The position numbers and the translations under genes are program-made. Positions 35,690 to 44,194 of a stretch of DNA of 64,000 nt are shown in pieces. Position 1 is the stretch's first letter. Each line of letters starts with the position of its first letter. The notes below the pieces were generated by a model, which did no database searches, had not been told where the DNA came from, and saw only the letters and a list, made by a program, of their open reading frames with translations. Location of the stretch: the NCBI RefSeq assembly GCF_011742875.1, contig NZ_JAAQTL010000001.1, forward strand, positions 1,860,001 through 1,924,000. The letters are read 5' to 3'. This stretch comes from Luteibacter yeojuensis. GTDB taxonomy: Bacteria > Pseudomonadota > Gammaproteobacteria > Xanthomonadales > Rhodanobacteraceae.

Positions 35690-36235
35690 TTAAAGCGCCG
35701 CCTGCCGAAAATCCGGCGCACGAACCAGACGGCTCATGCTGAAAAGTCCGAACGTCTGCTCGCCGAGCTGCACGTTCTCCGCGACGAAACGTGCCAGCCG
35801 CGGATCGTGTTCTTCTTCGCCGGCGCCCCGCTGGGCGTCGTCCATCGTACGCTGGCCGAACACTTCGTCCACCAGCAAGCCCACGGTGCCGCCGTGCTGG
35901 CGCACCAGCAGCAGGCGGGCACGCTCCGACGCCGGCGTGCGCTCGTCGAACAGGAACCGGCCCAGGTCGATCGCGGGCACCAGGTTGCCGCGCACGTTGG
36001 CCACGCCCATCAGCCAGGGCTGTGTGCCCGGCACGTTGGTCAGCGGCGGAACGGCCAGCAGTTCGTTGATCTCCTCGATGCCGCTGACGAAGGCGTGGCG
36101 CCCCACGCGGAAACCGATGCCGCGCCAGAGGCCCAGCGACTCCACGCGCTCGGGCGCGTCGGCGGAGTGCGCGAGGCACGCCCGCTCGTAGTGGGCGAGA
36201 AGTTCGAAAGGCGTGAGTGCCGCGTTCTCGCTCAT
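35690..36235 (-). CDS. pilI: PilI, CheW-like coupling protein
   Basis: This 181-residue CheW domain protein (FRVGRHAFVSGIEEINELLAVPPLTNVPGTQPWLMGVANVRGNLVPAIDLGRFL) couples PilJ to ChpA. The LMGVANVRGNLVPAIDL segment is the classical CheW signature. It starts seven bases after pilH. Length fits P. aeruginosa PilI (178). Confidence 0.95.
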   Translation of the reverse strand: MSENAALTPFELLAHYERACLAHSADAPERVESLGLWRGIGFRVGRHAFVSGIEEINELLAVPPLTNVPGTQPWLMGVANVRGNLVPAIDLGRFLFDERTPASERARLLLVRQHGGTVGLLVDEVFGQRTMDDAQRGAGEEEHDPRLARFVAENVQLGEQTFGLFSMSRLVRAPDFRQAAL

Positions 36236-36242
36236 GGCGTCC

Positions 36243-36617
36243 TCAATGCGTCGTGTTCGGCAGGAGGCTGGCGATGGTCGAGAGCAGCTCCTTCTCGTTC
36301 ACCGGCTTGGTGATGAAGGCTTTCGCGCCCTGGCGCAGGCCCCACACCCTGTCGGTCTCCATGGACTTGGTGGTGATCATCACCACCGGCACGTCGGCCG
36401 TGTTCGGGTCGCGGCTCAGCGTGCGCGTGGCCTGGAAGCCGTTCATGCCCGGCATGATCACGTCCATGATCACCAGGTCCGGCTTGTTCGCCTTGATGCG
36501 GTCGAGCCCAGCCTCGGCGTTGTCGACGCTGGAAACGGAAAAACCCGCCTTCTCGAGCAGCGTGGTGAACACGCGGACATCGGTGGGCGAGTCGTCGATG
36601 ATGAGAATGTTTGCCAC
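36243..36617 (-). CDS. pilH: PilH, CheY-like response regulator
   Basis: This 124-residue stand-alone receiver has Asp52 in VIMDVIMPGMNG and KPVNEKEL at the C-terminus. PilH acts downstream of ChpA, and in P. aeruginosa it favours pilus retraction or acts as a phosphate sink for PilG. It lies 36 bases after pilG and seven before pilI in the operon. Confidence 0.95.
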   Translation of the reverse strand: MANILIIDDSPTDVRVFTTLLEKAGFSVSSVDNAEAGLDRIKANKPDLVIMDVIMPGMNGFQATRTLSRDPNTADVPVVMITTKSMETDRVWGLRQGAKAFITKPVNEKELLSTIASLLPNTTH

Positions 36618-36653
36618 ACGTCCCCCTGGACGTCGTCTTGCGTAAGTGTCCGG

Positions 36654-37055
36654 TCAGCTCGCCTTCGCGTACCGGTGGATCGCGCCGAGCAGCTCGTCGC
36701 GGGTGAAAGGCTTGGTGAGGTATTGCTCGGCACCGACGATGCGGCCGCGCGCCTTGTCGAACAGGCCGTCCTTCGACGAGAGCATGATGACCGGCGTGCC
36801 CCGGAACTGCGCGTTGTTCTTGATCAGCGCGCAGGTCTGATACCCGTCGAGGCGCGGCATCATGATGTCGACGAAGATGATGTTCGGCTTCTGGTCGGAG
36901 ATCTTGGCGAGGGCCTCGAACCCGTCCACGGCGGTCAGTACGTCGCAGCCTTCCTTCTTCAGCAGGGTCTCCGCCGTGCGTCGGATGGTTTTGGAATCGT
37001 CGATGACCATGACCCGTAACCCGGTCAGGTCGTTACCGCGTCCGTTTTCGTTCAC
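36654..37055 (-). CDS. pilG: PilG, CheY-like response regulator
   Basis: This 133-residue stand-alone receiver has Asp63 in IIFVDIMMPRLDGYQTCALIKNN, near-identical to PilG of pseudomonads (VMVIDDSKTIRRTAETLLKKEGC). The start is a GTG at 37055 with GGGGG upstream; the longer frame upstream lacks any signal of being coding. PilG promotes pilus extension. It begins the pilGHIJ-chpABC transcript and is divergent from gshB across a 267-bp gap. Confidence 0.93.
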   Translation of the reverse strand: MNENGRGNDLTGLRVMVIDDSKTIRRTAETLLKKEGCDVLTAVDGFEALAKISDQKPNIIFVDIMMPRLDGYQTCALIKNNAQFRGTPVIMLSSKDGLFDKARGRIVGAEQYLTKPFTRDELLGAIHRYAKAS

Positions 37056-37322
37056 TGCGCCCCCGTACCACGAAAAAAAACCGCAAATACCGTCGCAGGA
37101 TAGCCGGTTTCGGCCGACTATTCCGTGCGCCAGGTCGTTGTCCGGGACCGGTGGCCCCGGCGGCCCGCTCTTTGGCGGTCCTACCGACCGCTGTTTAATG
37201 GTTGGCCGTGGCGCCGTCAAGATGAATTGTTCTTAAGCGATCATTCCCCAGGTCGCCGCCGTCCCAATCCGGGGCCGCGTTCACTAGACTTGGCACCTTT
37301 CCTGCCTGCCGGACGTTCCCGC

Positions 37323-38264
37323 ATGACACTCTCCGTCGCCGTCCTGATGGACCCGATCCGATCCATCAAGATCGCCAAGGACACCACCTTCGCCCTCCTC
37401 CTCGAGGCCTCCCGCCGCGGCCACGCCCTCCTGTACATGGAACAGGGCGATCTGGCGATGCGAAACGGCGAGGCCTGGGCCCGTCTCCGCCCCTTGACGG
37501 TGACGGAGGATCCGTCCGGCTGGTTCACCCTCGGCGATCCCCAGTGGCGCCCTCTGGCGGAGGTGGACATCGTGCTGGCCCGCAAGGACCCGCCGGTGGA
37601 TGCGCAGTTCATCTACGACACCATGGTGCTCGAGCGCGCCCAGCGGGCCGGCTGCAAGGTGGTGAACGACCCCCGTTCGCTACGCGACTGCAACGAGAAG
37701 CTGTTCTCGCTCGATTTTCCGCAGTGCATCGTGCCCACCCTGGTCTCGCGCGACGCCGGCGAGCTGAAGGCGTTCGTGGCCGAGCACGGCGAGGTGGTGC
37801 TGAAGCCGCTGGACGGCATGGGCGGGCGCGGCATCTTCCGGGTGAGGGCCGGCGACACGAACCTGAATTCCATGCTGGAGACGATGCTCGCCGGCGGCCG
37901 GAACTTCACCGTCGTGCAGAAGTACATCCCCGAGATCACCGCCGGCGACAAGCGCATCCTGCTGATCGACGGCGAGCCGGTGCCGTATGCCCTCGCCCGC
38001 ATCCCCCAGGGCGACGAGTTCCGCGGCAACCTGGCCGCCGGCGGCCGCGGCGAGGGCATCCCGCTCTCCGACCGCGACCGATGGATCGCCGCCCAGGTCG
38101 CCCCGGAGCTGATCCGCCGCGGGCTGCGCTTCGTGGGGCTGGACGTCATCGGCGACTACCTGACCGAGATCAACGTCACATCTCCGACGGGCCTGCGCGA
38201 ACTGGACGCCCGGTTCGGCATTAACATCGCCGGGCTGCTGTTCGACGCGATCGAGGCCCGATGA
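37323..38264 (+). CDS. gshB: glutathione synthetase
   Basis: This 313-residue ATP-grasp enzyme joins gamma-glutamylcysteine and glycine, the second step of glutathione synthesis. Visible are the GshB start MDPIRSIKIAKDTTFALLLEA, VLKPLDGMGGRGIF (glycine-rich ATP loop) and FVGLDVIGDYLTEINVTSPTG. Length equals the E. coli enzyme (316). The gene order pilG / gshB / tonB / yqgE / ruvX / pyrB is the same as in Pseudomonas, except that no pyrR is seen. The ATG has no obvious ribosome-binding site. Confidence 0.96.
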   Translation: MTLSVAVLMDPIRSIKIAKDTTFALLLEASRRGHALLYMEQGDLAMRNGEAWARLRPLTVTEDPSGWFTLGDPQWRPLAEVDIVLARKDPPVDAQFIYDTMVLERAQRAGCKVVNDPRSLRDCNEKLFSLDFPQCIVPTLVSRDAGELKAFVAEHGEVVLKPLDGMGGRGIFRVRAGDTNLNSMLETMLAGGRNFTVVQKYIPEITAGDKRILLIDGEPVPYALARIPQGDEFRGNLAAGGRGEGIPLSDRDRWIAAQVAPELIRRGLRFVGLDVIGDYLTEINVTSPTGLRELDARFGINIAGLLFDAIEAR

Positions 38265-39121
38265 CGACCCGCACCACCGGCGCCGACCTGTTCGGCGCGA
38301 CCTTGCTGTTCTCGCTGCTCCTGCATGGCATCGTCATCCTCGGCATCACCTTCGAGGCGGAGAAGCCACGGCCCAGCGTGCCCACGCTGGACGTGACCCT
38401 CGTGGACGTCGCCAACCAGGAGCAGCCGGACAAGGCCGACTTCCTGGCCCAGGCGAACAACGCGGGCGGTGGTGACAAGGACAAGGCGGCACGTCCGTCC
38501 GAGCCCGTCTCGGGCCTGCTGCCGACGCCGCAGCACAGCCTCGCCGCGGAGCCGAAGGACGCCCAGGCGCCTGCCCCGCGCGAGGCGACGCCGAGCCAGC
38601 TCCTGACCAGCTCGGGCGAGACGGCCTTCACGGTGGATACCACGCGGGAGCAGACCGAACGGAAGGAACGCCCCCTGCCCGAATCGGACCAGGAAGTGCA
38701 GCGACGGATGGAAATGGCCCGGCTCGCCGCCGAGGTGCGCGAGCAGTCGCAGGCGTACGCGAAGCGCCCCAAGAAGAAATTCATCTCCTCGAACACCCGG
38801 GAATACGTCTACGCCGCCTATATGAAGGGCTGGGTCGGCCGCGTGGAGCGCGTGGGCAACCTGAACTATCCCGACGAGGCCCGCCGCCAGGAGCTGTACG
38901 GGGAACTGGTGCTCACGGTGGGCCTCAACCGCGACGGCTCGATCAAGAGCATGGACGTCATCAAGAGTTCGGGCCACAAGGTACTGGACGACGCCGCGCA
39001 GCGGATCGTCCGCCTCGCCGCGCCCTTCCCGGCCTTGCCGGCGGACAAGAACCGGGTGGACGAGCTGTACATCACGCGCACGTGGCAGTTCCTGCCGGGG
39101 AATGTCCTGAGAAATTACTGA
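38261..39121 (+). CDS. tonB: TonB-family energy transducer
   Basis: This 286-residue protein has one N-terminal membrane helix (about 12-30, LLHGIVILGITF), a charged, moderately Pro-rich periplasmic stretch (35-170) and a C-terminal TonB domain (LNYPDEARRQELYGELVLTVGLNRDGSIKSMDVI). It overlaps gshB by four bases, as in Pseudomonas, where this paralogue is PA0406 (tonB3), needed for twitching. The usual exbB-exbD partners are not next to it. A link to pilus assembly is suggested by the divergent pil-chp operon; not tested. Confidence 0.9.
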   Translation: MTTRTTGADLFGATLLFSLLLHGIVILGITFEAEKPRPSVPTLDVTLVDVANQEQPDKADFLAQANNAGGGDKDKAARPSEPVSGLLPTPQHSLAAEPKDAQAPAPREATPSQLLTSSGETAFTVDTTREQTERKERPLPESDQEVQRRMEMARLAAEVREQSQAYAKRPKKKFISSNTREYVYAAYMKGWVGRVERVGNLNYPDEARRQELYGELVLTVGLNRDGSIKSMDVIKSSGHKVLDDAAQRIVRLAAPFPALPADKNRVDELYITRTWQFLPGNVLRNY

Positions 39122-39162
39122 TCGGGCGGCGCGATCGATATCGGCGGCGGCGCGGCCGACTC

Positions 39163-39248
39163 CTGTAGGAGCCGCTATAGCGGCGAGGGAACCTTGCCTC
39201 ACCGCTTCACCGCCTTGTCGGCTTCTCGCCGCTATAGCGGCTCCTACA
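39163..39248. repeat. REP pair (GTAG family), copy 3
   Basis: Inverted arms GTAGGAGCCGCTATAGCGGC and GCCGCTATAGCGGCTCCTAC are separated by about 35 bp. It lies between convergent tonB and a small minus-strand gene; the CTAC end supplies that gene's TAG stop codon at 39244-39246. Confidence 0.88.
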
Positions 39249-39567
39249 ACGGCAGCAGTTGGTCCGCCTCGCTCACATAGGCTTTTCCGGCCTTGCGGTC
39301 CCAGACGCACAGTTCGCGGCCGGGCCGGTTCTTCATGTGCTTCTGTGGATAACGTCCGGCCAGCACCAGCGCCGTGACGGGCACGCGGTCGTCGTAGTGG
39401 ATGGGGCCGCCCACGGGCTTCGCGTCCCTCAGTCCGCTGGCGGCGACGCAGGCCTTCGTCAGCCGTTGGTCGTAGTCCTTCCAGGCGCCCGGCGTCGACG
39501 CCCACGCGGTGGTCGCGAAACCCATGGCGACGATCGCGAAACCCTTTGCAAACATAAGCTTGGACAT
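39244..39567 (-). CDS. small secreted protein of unknown function
   Basis: This 107-residue protein has a signal peptide (MSKLMFAKGFAIVAMGFATTAWA) followed by a compact domain with three cysteines (ACVAASGL, LCVWDR) and Trp residues. I recognise no family. The start at 39567 is set by AAGGA nine bases upstream; an ATG nine bases earlier abuts that motif. Its stop codon comes from the REP element directly downstream, so the C-terminal end may vary among strains. It is divergent from yqgE, with about 92 bp between. Confidence 0.65.
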   Translation of the reverse strand: MSKLMFAKGFAIVAMGFATTAWASTPGAWKDYDQRLTKACVAASGLRDAKPVGGPIHYDDRVPVTALVLAGRYPQKHMKNRPGRELCVWDRKAGKAYVSEADQLLPL

Positions 39568-39647
39568 TTGCTGCATTCCTTGTGGCGGAATGCCGACGGT
39601 ACCCGGAATGCACTGAACGTTCGCACACGGCTCAGGGTCGTAGCGGC

Positions 39648-39653
39648 TACAAT
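39648..39653 (+). promoter_or_regulatory. candidate -10 element of yqgE (leaderless start)
   Basis: TACAAT lies so close to the yqgE ATG (39660) that the predicted transcript start falls on the start codon. No Shine-Dalgarno sequence is visible before the ATG. A leaderless transcript would explain both, but the -35 region is poor. Confidence 0.4.
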
Positions 39654-39659
39654 GCAGCC

Positions 39660-40226
39660 ATGACGATCGCCAACACTTTCGCGGGTCAGTTCCTCATTGC
39701 GATGCCCTCGCTGGCCGAGCCACCGTTCGCGCGCGGCGTGGCGTTCCTTTGCCAGCATGGCGAGGACGGAGCCGTCGGCCTGCTGATCAACCAGATTTCC
39801 GAATACCGCCTGGGCGACGTACTGGCCCAGATGAAGCTGGCGTGCGACGACCCCGAGATCGCCGACTCCCCCGTGCTCATCGGCGGCCCCGTCCAGCAGG
39901 AGCGCGGCTTCGTGCTCCATCGCGAACCAGGCAACTGGGATTCGAGCTACCGCGTGAACGAGGATTGGTCGGTCACGACCTCGCGCGACATCCTCGTGGC
40001 GATGGCCGCGGGCGAAGGCCCGCGCCGTGCCGTGGTCACGCTCGGCTACGCGGGGTGGGACGCCGGTCAACTCGAGCAGGAAGTGATGGACAACGCCTGG
40101 CTCACCACGCGTGCGGACGAACACATCGTCTTCGACACGCCCATCGACGAACGCTGGCTGGCCGCCGCGCGCAAGCTCGGCGTACACGACCCTTCCCAGT
40201 TGACCGGCTACGCCGGCCACGCCTGA
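39660..40226 (+). CDS. yqgE: YqgE/AlgH family protein
   Basis: This 188-residue protein matches the YqgE/AlgH (UPF0301) family throughout: FAGQFLIAMPSLAEPPFARGVAFLCQHGEDGAVGLLINQ and GGPVQQERGFVLH are its signatures. The function is unknown; AlgH affects alginate expression in Pseudomonas indirectly. It is 13 bases upstream of ruvX, with which it is nearly always paired. The start at 39660 gives the family-typical N-terminus. Confidence 0.95.
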   Translation: MTIANTFAGQFLIAMPSLAEPPFARGVAFLCQHGEDGAVGLLINQISEYRLGDVLAQMKLACDDPEIADSPVLIGGPVQQERGFVLHREPGNWDSSYRVNEDWSVTTSRDILVAMAAGEGPRRAVVTLGYAGWDAGQLEQEVMDNAWLTTRADEHIVFDTPIDERWLAAARKLGVHDPSQLTGYAGHA

Positions 40227-40239
40227 GCCGCCCCGTACG

Positions 40240-40659
40240 ATGAGCTGCCTGTTCGGCTTCGACGTCGGGACGAAGATCGTCGGCGTCGCCGTCGGCAACC
40301 GGCTTACCGGTACCGCCCGCGCCCTGGCCGCCGTGCCCGTGCGCGACGGCGAACCGGACTGGACCGCCCTGGATACGCTGCGCCGCGAATGGCTTCCGGC
40401 CGAGCTGGTGGTGGGCCTTCCGCTCGACAATGAAGGCAAGGAGCAGCCGATGACGCGCACGGCGCGCCGCTTTGCCGAACGCCTCGGCGAGCGTTATGCC
40501 CTTCCCGTCGCCTTCGCCGACGAGCGCATGAGTTCGCAGGAAGCGGCTCGCCGCTTCGCCGCGGGCCGGGCCGCGGGCACGCGCAAGCGATCCGATGCGA
40601 AGTCGATCGACGCGGAGGCCGCGGCCGTGATCCTCGAGTCGTACCTCGTGCAGGCATGA
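40240..40659 (+). CDS. ruvX: RuvX/YqgF Holliday-junction resolvase-like protein
   Basis: This 139-residue RNase H-fold protein has FDVGTKIVGVAVGN (metal-binding Asp), VVGLPLDNEGKEQPM and FADERMSSQEA. It acts in pre-16S rRNA 5' end maturation and is related to RuvC-type resolvases. Conserved yqgE-ruvX pairing upstream of pyrB. Length is typical (138). Confidence 0.95.
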   Translation: MSCLFGFDVGTKIVGVAVGNRLTGTARALAAVPVRDGEPDWTALDTLRREWLPAELVVGLPLDNEGKEQPMTRTARRFAERLGERYALPVAFADERMSSQEAARRFAAGRAAGTRKRSDAKSIDAEAAAVILESYLVQA

Positions 40660-40705
40660 TCGCCGAACGCTCCCTTTCGTTTTCTCCATCCACCTTGAGG
40701 AAGTC

Positions 40706-41632
40706 ATGTCACACCGCCTGCGCCATCTGACCACCCTCGAGAACCTCCCGCGCGAAGCCATCGAACGCCTGCTCGACCGCGCCAACAGCATGCGCGAGGC
40801 CACCGCGCACGGCACCCGCAAGCTGGACCTGCTCGGGGGCCGCACGGTGCTCAACCTGTTCTTCGAGCCCTCCACGCGTACGCGCACCTCGTTCGAACTG
40901 GCCGCGCGCCGGCTGGGTGCGGACGTGATCAATTTCGATATCGGATTTTCTTCCACCGCCAAGGGCGAGGAGTTGTTCGACACCCTGCACACGCTGGAGG
41001 CGATGCACCTGGACACCATCGTGGTCCGGCACAAGGAGTCGGGCACGCCCGAATCCCTCGTACGCCATGCGATGAGCGGCGTCGCGGTGGTGAACGCCGG
41101 CGACGGCAACCGCGCCCATCCCACCCAGGGCCTCCTGGACGCGCTGACCATCCGCAACCACCACCCGGACTTCCGCAAGCTGCGCATCGTCATCTGCGGC
41201 GACGTGCGCCATTCGCGCGTGGCCCGGTCCGACGTGCATGCGTTCACCGCACTGGGTGCGAAGGATGTCCGCATCGTCGGCCCCTCCTCGCTGCTCCCGG
41301 CCGAAGGCGAGCTGGAAGGCGTGACGTACCACGACGACTTCGACGCGGCGATCGAGGGCGCCCACGCGGTCATCATGCTGCGCCTGCAGAAAGAACGCAT
41401 GGCGTCGACCGACCTTCCCGACGAAGCCGCCTACTTCGAACGCTTCGGACTCGACTGCCGCCGCCTCGCCCGCGCCGCCAAGGGCTGCCTGGTGATGCAC
41501 CCCGGCCCGATCAACCGCGGTATCGAAATCGCGCCCGACGTCGCCGATGGCGCGCAGTCGCGCATCCTCGAGCAAGTCGGCAACGGCGTGTTCGTGCGCA
41601 TGGCCGTCCTGGCCGAGGTCATGGGCCGGTAA
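40706..41632 (+). CDS. pyrB: aspartate carbamoyltransferase catalytic subunit
   Basis: This 308-residue enzyme makes carbamoyl aspartate in pyrimidine synthesis. Active-site motif FFEPSTRTRTSFELAARRLGA is intact, and HPTQGLLDAL and HPGPINRGIEI are visible. GAGGAAG precedes the ATG. Unlike in Pseudomonas there is no pyrC-like pseudo-DHOase gene right after it and no pyrR before it; it lies 46 bp after ruvX and may be co-transcribed. Confidence 0.97.
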   Translation: MSHRLRHLTTLENLPREAIERLLDRANSMREATAHGTRKLDLLGGRTVLNLFFEPSTRTRTSFELAARRLGADVINFDIGFSSTAKGEELFDTLHTLEAMHLDTIVVRHKESGTPESLVRHAMSGVAVVNAGDGNRAHPTQGLLDALTIRNHHPDFRKLRIVICGDVRHSRVARSDVHAFTALGAKDVRIVGPSSLLPAEGELEGVTYHDDFDAAIEGAHAVIMLRLQKERMASTDLPDEAAYFERFGLDCRRLARAAKGCLVMHPGPINRGIEIAPDVADGAQSRILEQVGNGVFVRMAVLAEVMGR

Positions 41633-41690
41633 GACCGCAAGAATTTGCGCTGCCCCGCCACGGGGCCGCCTTCAGCTCCCACGGTTCCGG

Positions 41691-41696
41691 CATAAT
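41691..41696 (+). promoter_or_regulatory. candidate -10 element of the lipoprotein gene
   Basis: CATAAT in the pyrB-lipoprotein gap is 40 bp before the likely ATG. A short CCCCG-cca-CGGGG hairpin (41653-41665) lies upstream. The -35 match is weak. Confidence 0.35.
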
Positions 41697-41735
41697 GGCC
41701 GGACCAAGGGACCAAACCGGACAATGGGATACAAG

Positions 41736-43484
41736 ATGCGACCGACGAAGCGACTTCTCGCGCTCGGCGTCGCCAGCGTTTTGCTGGCGGCCTGTGGCCA
41801 CAAGGACAAGGACGCGCCGCTGGCCTTCGTGCCGGCCGACACGCCTTACGTGCTGGCGAACCTGGACAAGCTCGACGACGATGCCTACGAGGCAATGCTT
41901 GTGCAGGCCAACAGCGAGCTGCCCGGCGAAGTCGCGCAGATGAAGTCCCTCGCCCAGGACCTGGAAACCCGGGGCAACGCCGAAGGCGCCCGCCTGCTCA
42001 AGGCTTTCGCCGCCGAATTCGACGGGAAGACCGCGGAAGCGGCCCTCAAGAACATGGGCCTGGACATCAAGACCGGCTCCGCGATCTACGGTGTCGGCCT
42101 GAGCCCGGTCGCCCGCGTGGCCCTCGCCGATCCGGCTGCCTGGGAAGCCTTCGTGGGCCGCATCGAAACGGCCTACGGCAAGAAGCTCGAAACCGGCGAT
42201 GCGGGTGGCCAGGCCTACCGTCACACCACCCTGTCCGACTCGGGCCTGCAGTTGGTCATCGCCACTGTCGGCAAGCAGGCTGTGGTGTCGCTGCTTCCCG
42301 CCGACGCCGCCCAGCCGGCGATCCGCCAGGCGCTGGGCGTCGATCGCCCCGAGAAGAGCCTGCAGGAGGACGGCCGCCTCGCGGACCTCGCGAAGGACAA
42401 GGGCTACAAGGATTACGCGGTCGGCCAGGTCGACCTCGTCCGCCTGCTGCCGCTCGTCGCCACCGGCAAGGATCCGCTGTTCGCCACCTTCCTGAAGCAC
42501 CAGTCGGCCAAGACCGGCGAACCCGTGCCGGTACCGCCGCCGAGCTGCGTCACCGAGGCCAACCGCATCGCCGCACGCGTGCCCTCGCTCAGCTTCGGCT
42601 ACACCCGCCTCGACATGCGCCACCAGGAACAGCGTGTCGACGTCGCGCTGGCCGACGACATCGCCAAGGCCTTCTCCGGCCTGAAGGTCGAACTGCCGGG
42701 CCTCGGCAACGAAGCCTCCGGTCCGTTCGACGTCAGCCTCGCGCTGCCGATGGAACAGATCCGTACGTTCTTCACCGCGCAGTCCGATGCCGTGGCGGCC
42801 AAGCCGTTCGAGTGCCCGGCCTTCGTCGCCATGAACGACAGCTTCGCGAAGCTCGGTTCGACCATGCAGCAGGCGGCCATCCCGCCGTTCGGCGACATCC
42901 GCGGCGTGCGCATTGTCCTGGATTCGTTCAAGCCCGCCGTGGGCGGACAGCAGATGCCCACGTTCACCGGCCGCGTGCTCCTGGGCACGCGCAATCCGGC
43001 CGGGCTGCTCGCCATGGGCCAGGCGATGCTCGGCGGCGACTTCAAGCTTGCCGGCGACGGCAAGCCGGCACCGCTCCCGCAGAACATCACCGCCATGCTC
43101 GGCATGCCGGGCTGGGCGGCGATGAACGGCCAGGCCATCGCGATCGGCGTGGGCGATGGCGAGGACGGCAAGCTCGACGAGATGCTGATGGGCGCCATCG
43201 GCGATGCCGGCCGTCTCGGCCGCATGCACCTTAACGGCGACATGTACCGCATGTGGGTCGACGTGATGGCCGAAAAGGCACAGGCTTATGCCAGCTCCAT
43301 GGCCGAAGCCGCGGGTGCCGACGGCGCCCCGGAAGACCAGGCCGCGCAGGCTTCCGCCGCCGAGCGTTCGAAGATGCAGTTCGATGCGATGAAGGCGCAA
43401 GCCGCGCGTATCGTGCAGGTGTCGGGCGAGGCGCATGTGGAGGACAAGGGCCTCGTGATCTCCGGCGCCGTCGAGTACAAATAA
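41736..43484 (+). CDS. large periplasmic lipoprotein of unknown function
   Basis: This 582-residue protein begins with a lipoprotein signal peptide whose lipobox LLAAC places the lipidated Cys at residue 20. The rest is periplasmic, with few cysteines (PPPSCVTEANR, PFECPAF) and many repeated strand-helix units that resemble DUF3352-type folds, though I cannot name the family with confidence. The start at 41736 is preferred because GGGA lies six bases upstream; an ATG at 41724 has almost no spacing to its motif. It is followed by a strong terminator, so it ends its own transcript. Confidence 0.7.
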   Translation: MRPTKRLLALGVASVLLAACGHKDKDAPLAFVPADTPYVLANLDKLDDDAYEAMLVQANSELPGEVAQMKSLAQDLETRGNAEGARLLKAFAAEFDGKTAEAALKNMGLDIKTGSAIYGVGLSPVARVALADPAAWEAFVGRIETAYGKKLETGDAGGQAYRHTTLSDSGLQLVIATVGKQAVVSLLPADAAQPAIRQALGVDRPEKSLQEDGRLADLAKDKGYKDYAVGQVDLVRLLPLVATGKDPLFATFLKHQSAKTGEPVPVPPPSCVTEANRIAARVPSLSFGYTRLDMRHQEQRVDVALADDIAKAFSGLKVELPGLGNEASGPFDVSLALPMEQIRTFFTAQSDAVAAKPFECPAFVAMNDSFAKLGSTMQQAAIPPFGDIRGVRIVLDSFKPAVGGQQMPTFTGRVLLGTRNPAGLLAMGQAMLGGDFKLAGDGKPAPLPQNITAMLGMPGWAAMNGQAIAIGVGDGEDGKLDEMLMGAIGDAGRLGRMHLNGDMYRMWVDVMAEKAQAYASSMAEAAGADGAPEDQAAQASAAERSKMQFDAMKAQAARIVQVSGEAHVEDKGLVISGAVEYK

Positions 43485-43509
43485 GACGCGCGCATCGTGT
43501 GAAGGAAAG

Positions 43510-43533
43510 GGCGCTCTCCGGAGCGCCTTTTTT
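43510..43533 (+). terminator. intrinsic terminator after the lipoprotein gene
   Basis: Stem GGCGCTC / GAGCGCC with loop TCCG, followed by six T residues: a classical rho-independent terminator 25 bp after the stop codon. Confidence 0.9.
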
Positions 43534-43679
43534 CATGTGTCTTGACGAAGCTGAACGCCCGTACTTTTCCGGCACGAATCGTTCACGGATGCGCTGTTTC
43601 CATGAGTCCCGCGAAACGGCCGCCACAGCGCGTGGCGCCATCGCCAGACCCATTCAGTGCGAGACAAAGGAGTCACACC

Positions 43680-44042
43680 ATGAACCACGCCAACCTCCGT
43701 AAGGCCCTGTTCGCCGCCGCCCTCGTCGCCGGTCTCGGCGCGGCTCCCTTCGCGCAGGTGTATGCGCAGGACTCCGCCGCGATGTCGAAGGGCGATAACC
43801 AGACCGTCGCCGGCAAGGCCGACGATGCCTGGATCACCACGAAGGTGAAGTCCGAATTCGCCACGACGAAGAACGTCAAGGCCACCGACATCAGCGTCGA
43901 CACGAAGGACGGCATGGTGACCCTGACCGGCACCGTCGCCACCGCCGCCGAGAAGAGCAAGGCGGAGAAGGTCGCCAAGAGCGTCAAGGGCGTGAAGAGC
44001 GTCGACGCCAGCGGGCTGACCGTGTCGGCCGCGGCCAAGTAA
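43680..44042 (+). CDS. periplasmic BON-domain protein
   Basis: This 120-residue protein has a signal peptide (MNHANLRKALFAAALVAGLGAAPFAQVYAQ) and a single BON domain (about 45-118: AWITTKVKSEFATTKNVKATDISVDTKDGMVTLTGTVATAAEKSKAEKVAKSV), related to OsmY. BON proteins bind phospholipid or stabilise the envelope under stress. AAAGGAG lies eight bases before the ATG, a strong site. It is a monocistronic gene enclosed by two intrinsic terminators. Confidence 0.92.
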   Translation: MNHANLRKALFAAALVAGLGAAPFAQVYAQDSAAMSKGDNQTVAGKADDAWITTKVKSEFATTKNVKATDISVDTKDGMVTLTGTVATAAEKSKAEKVAKSVKGVKSVDASGLTVSAAAK

Positions 44043-44067
44043 AGCGCTTAGAAGCGTCGGAAGAAGA

Positions 44068-44092
44068 GGGAGCCTAGCGGCTCCCTTTTTTT
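44068..44092 (+). terminator. intrinsic terminator after the BON-domain gene
   Basis: Stem GGGAGCC / GGCTCCC with loop TAGC, followed by seven T residues, 25 bp after the stop codon. Confidence 0.92.
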
Positions 44093-44098
44093 CGCCCC

Positions 44099-44176
44099 GT
44101 AGGAGCCGCTATAGCGGCGAGGAAACCTCGCGACACGCCGGCAAGCGTGTCCTCGCCACTACACAGCGGCTCCTAC
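44099..44176. repeat. REP pair (GTAG family), copy 4
   Basis: Left arm GTAGGAGCCGCTATAGCGGC and an imperfect right arm ending AGCGGCTCCTAC, with inner complementary stretches (GGAAACC..GCGTGTCC). It lies between the BON-gene terminator and the pilU 3' end. Confidence 0.85.
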
Positions 44177-44194
44177 AGGGAGGGTGCCACCCGA

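Noticed and set aside
37291..37305. Sigma-54-like sequence TGGCACCTTTCCTGC before gshB
   Set aside because: It keeps GG and GC at the right spacing, but the transcript would start about six bases before the ATG, the -12 part is imperfect, and gshB is a housekeeping gene.
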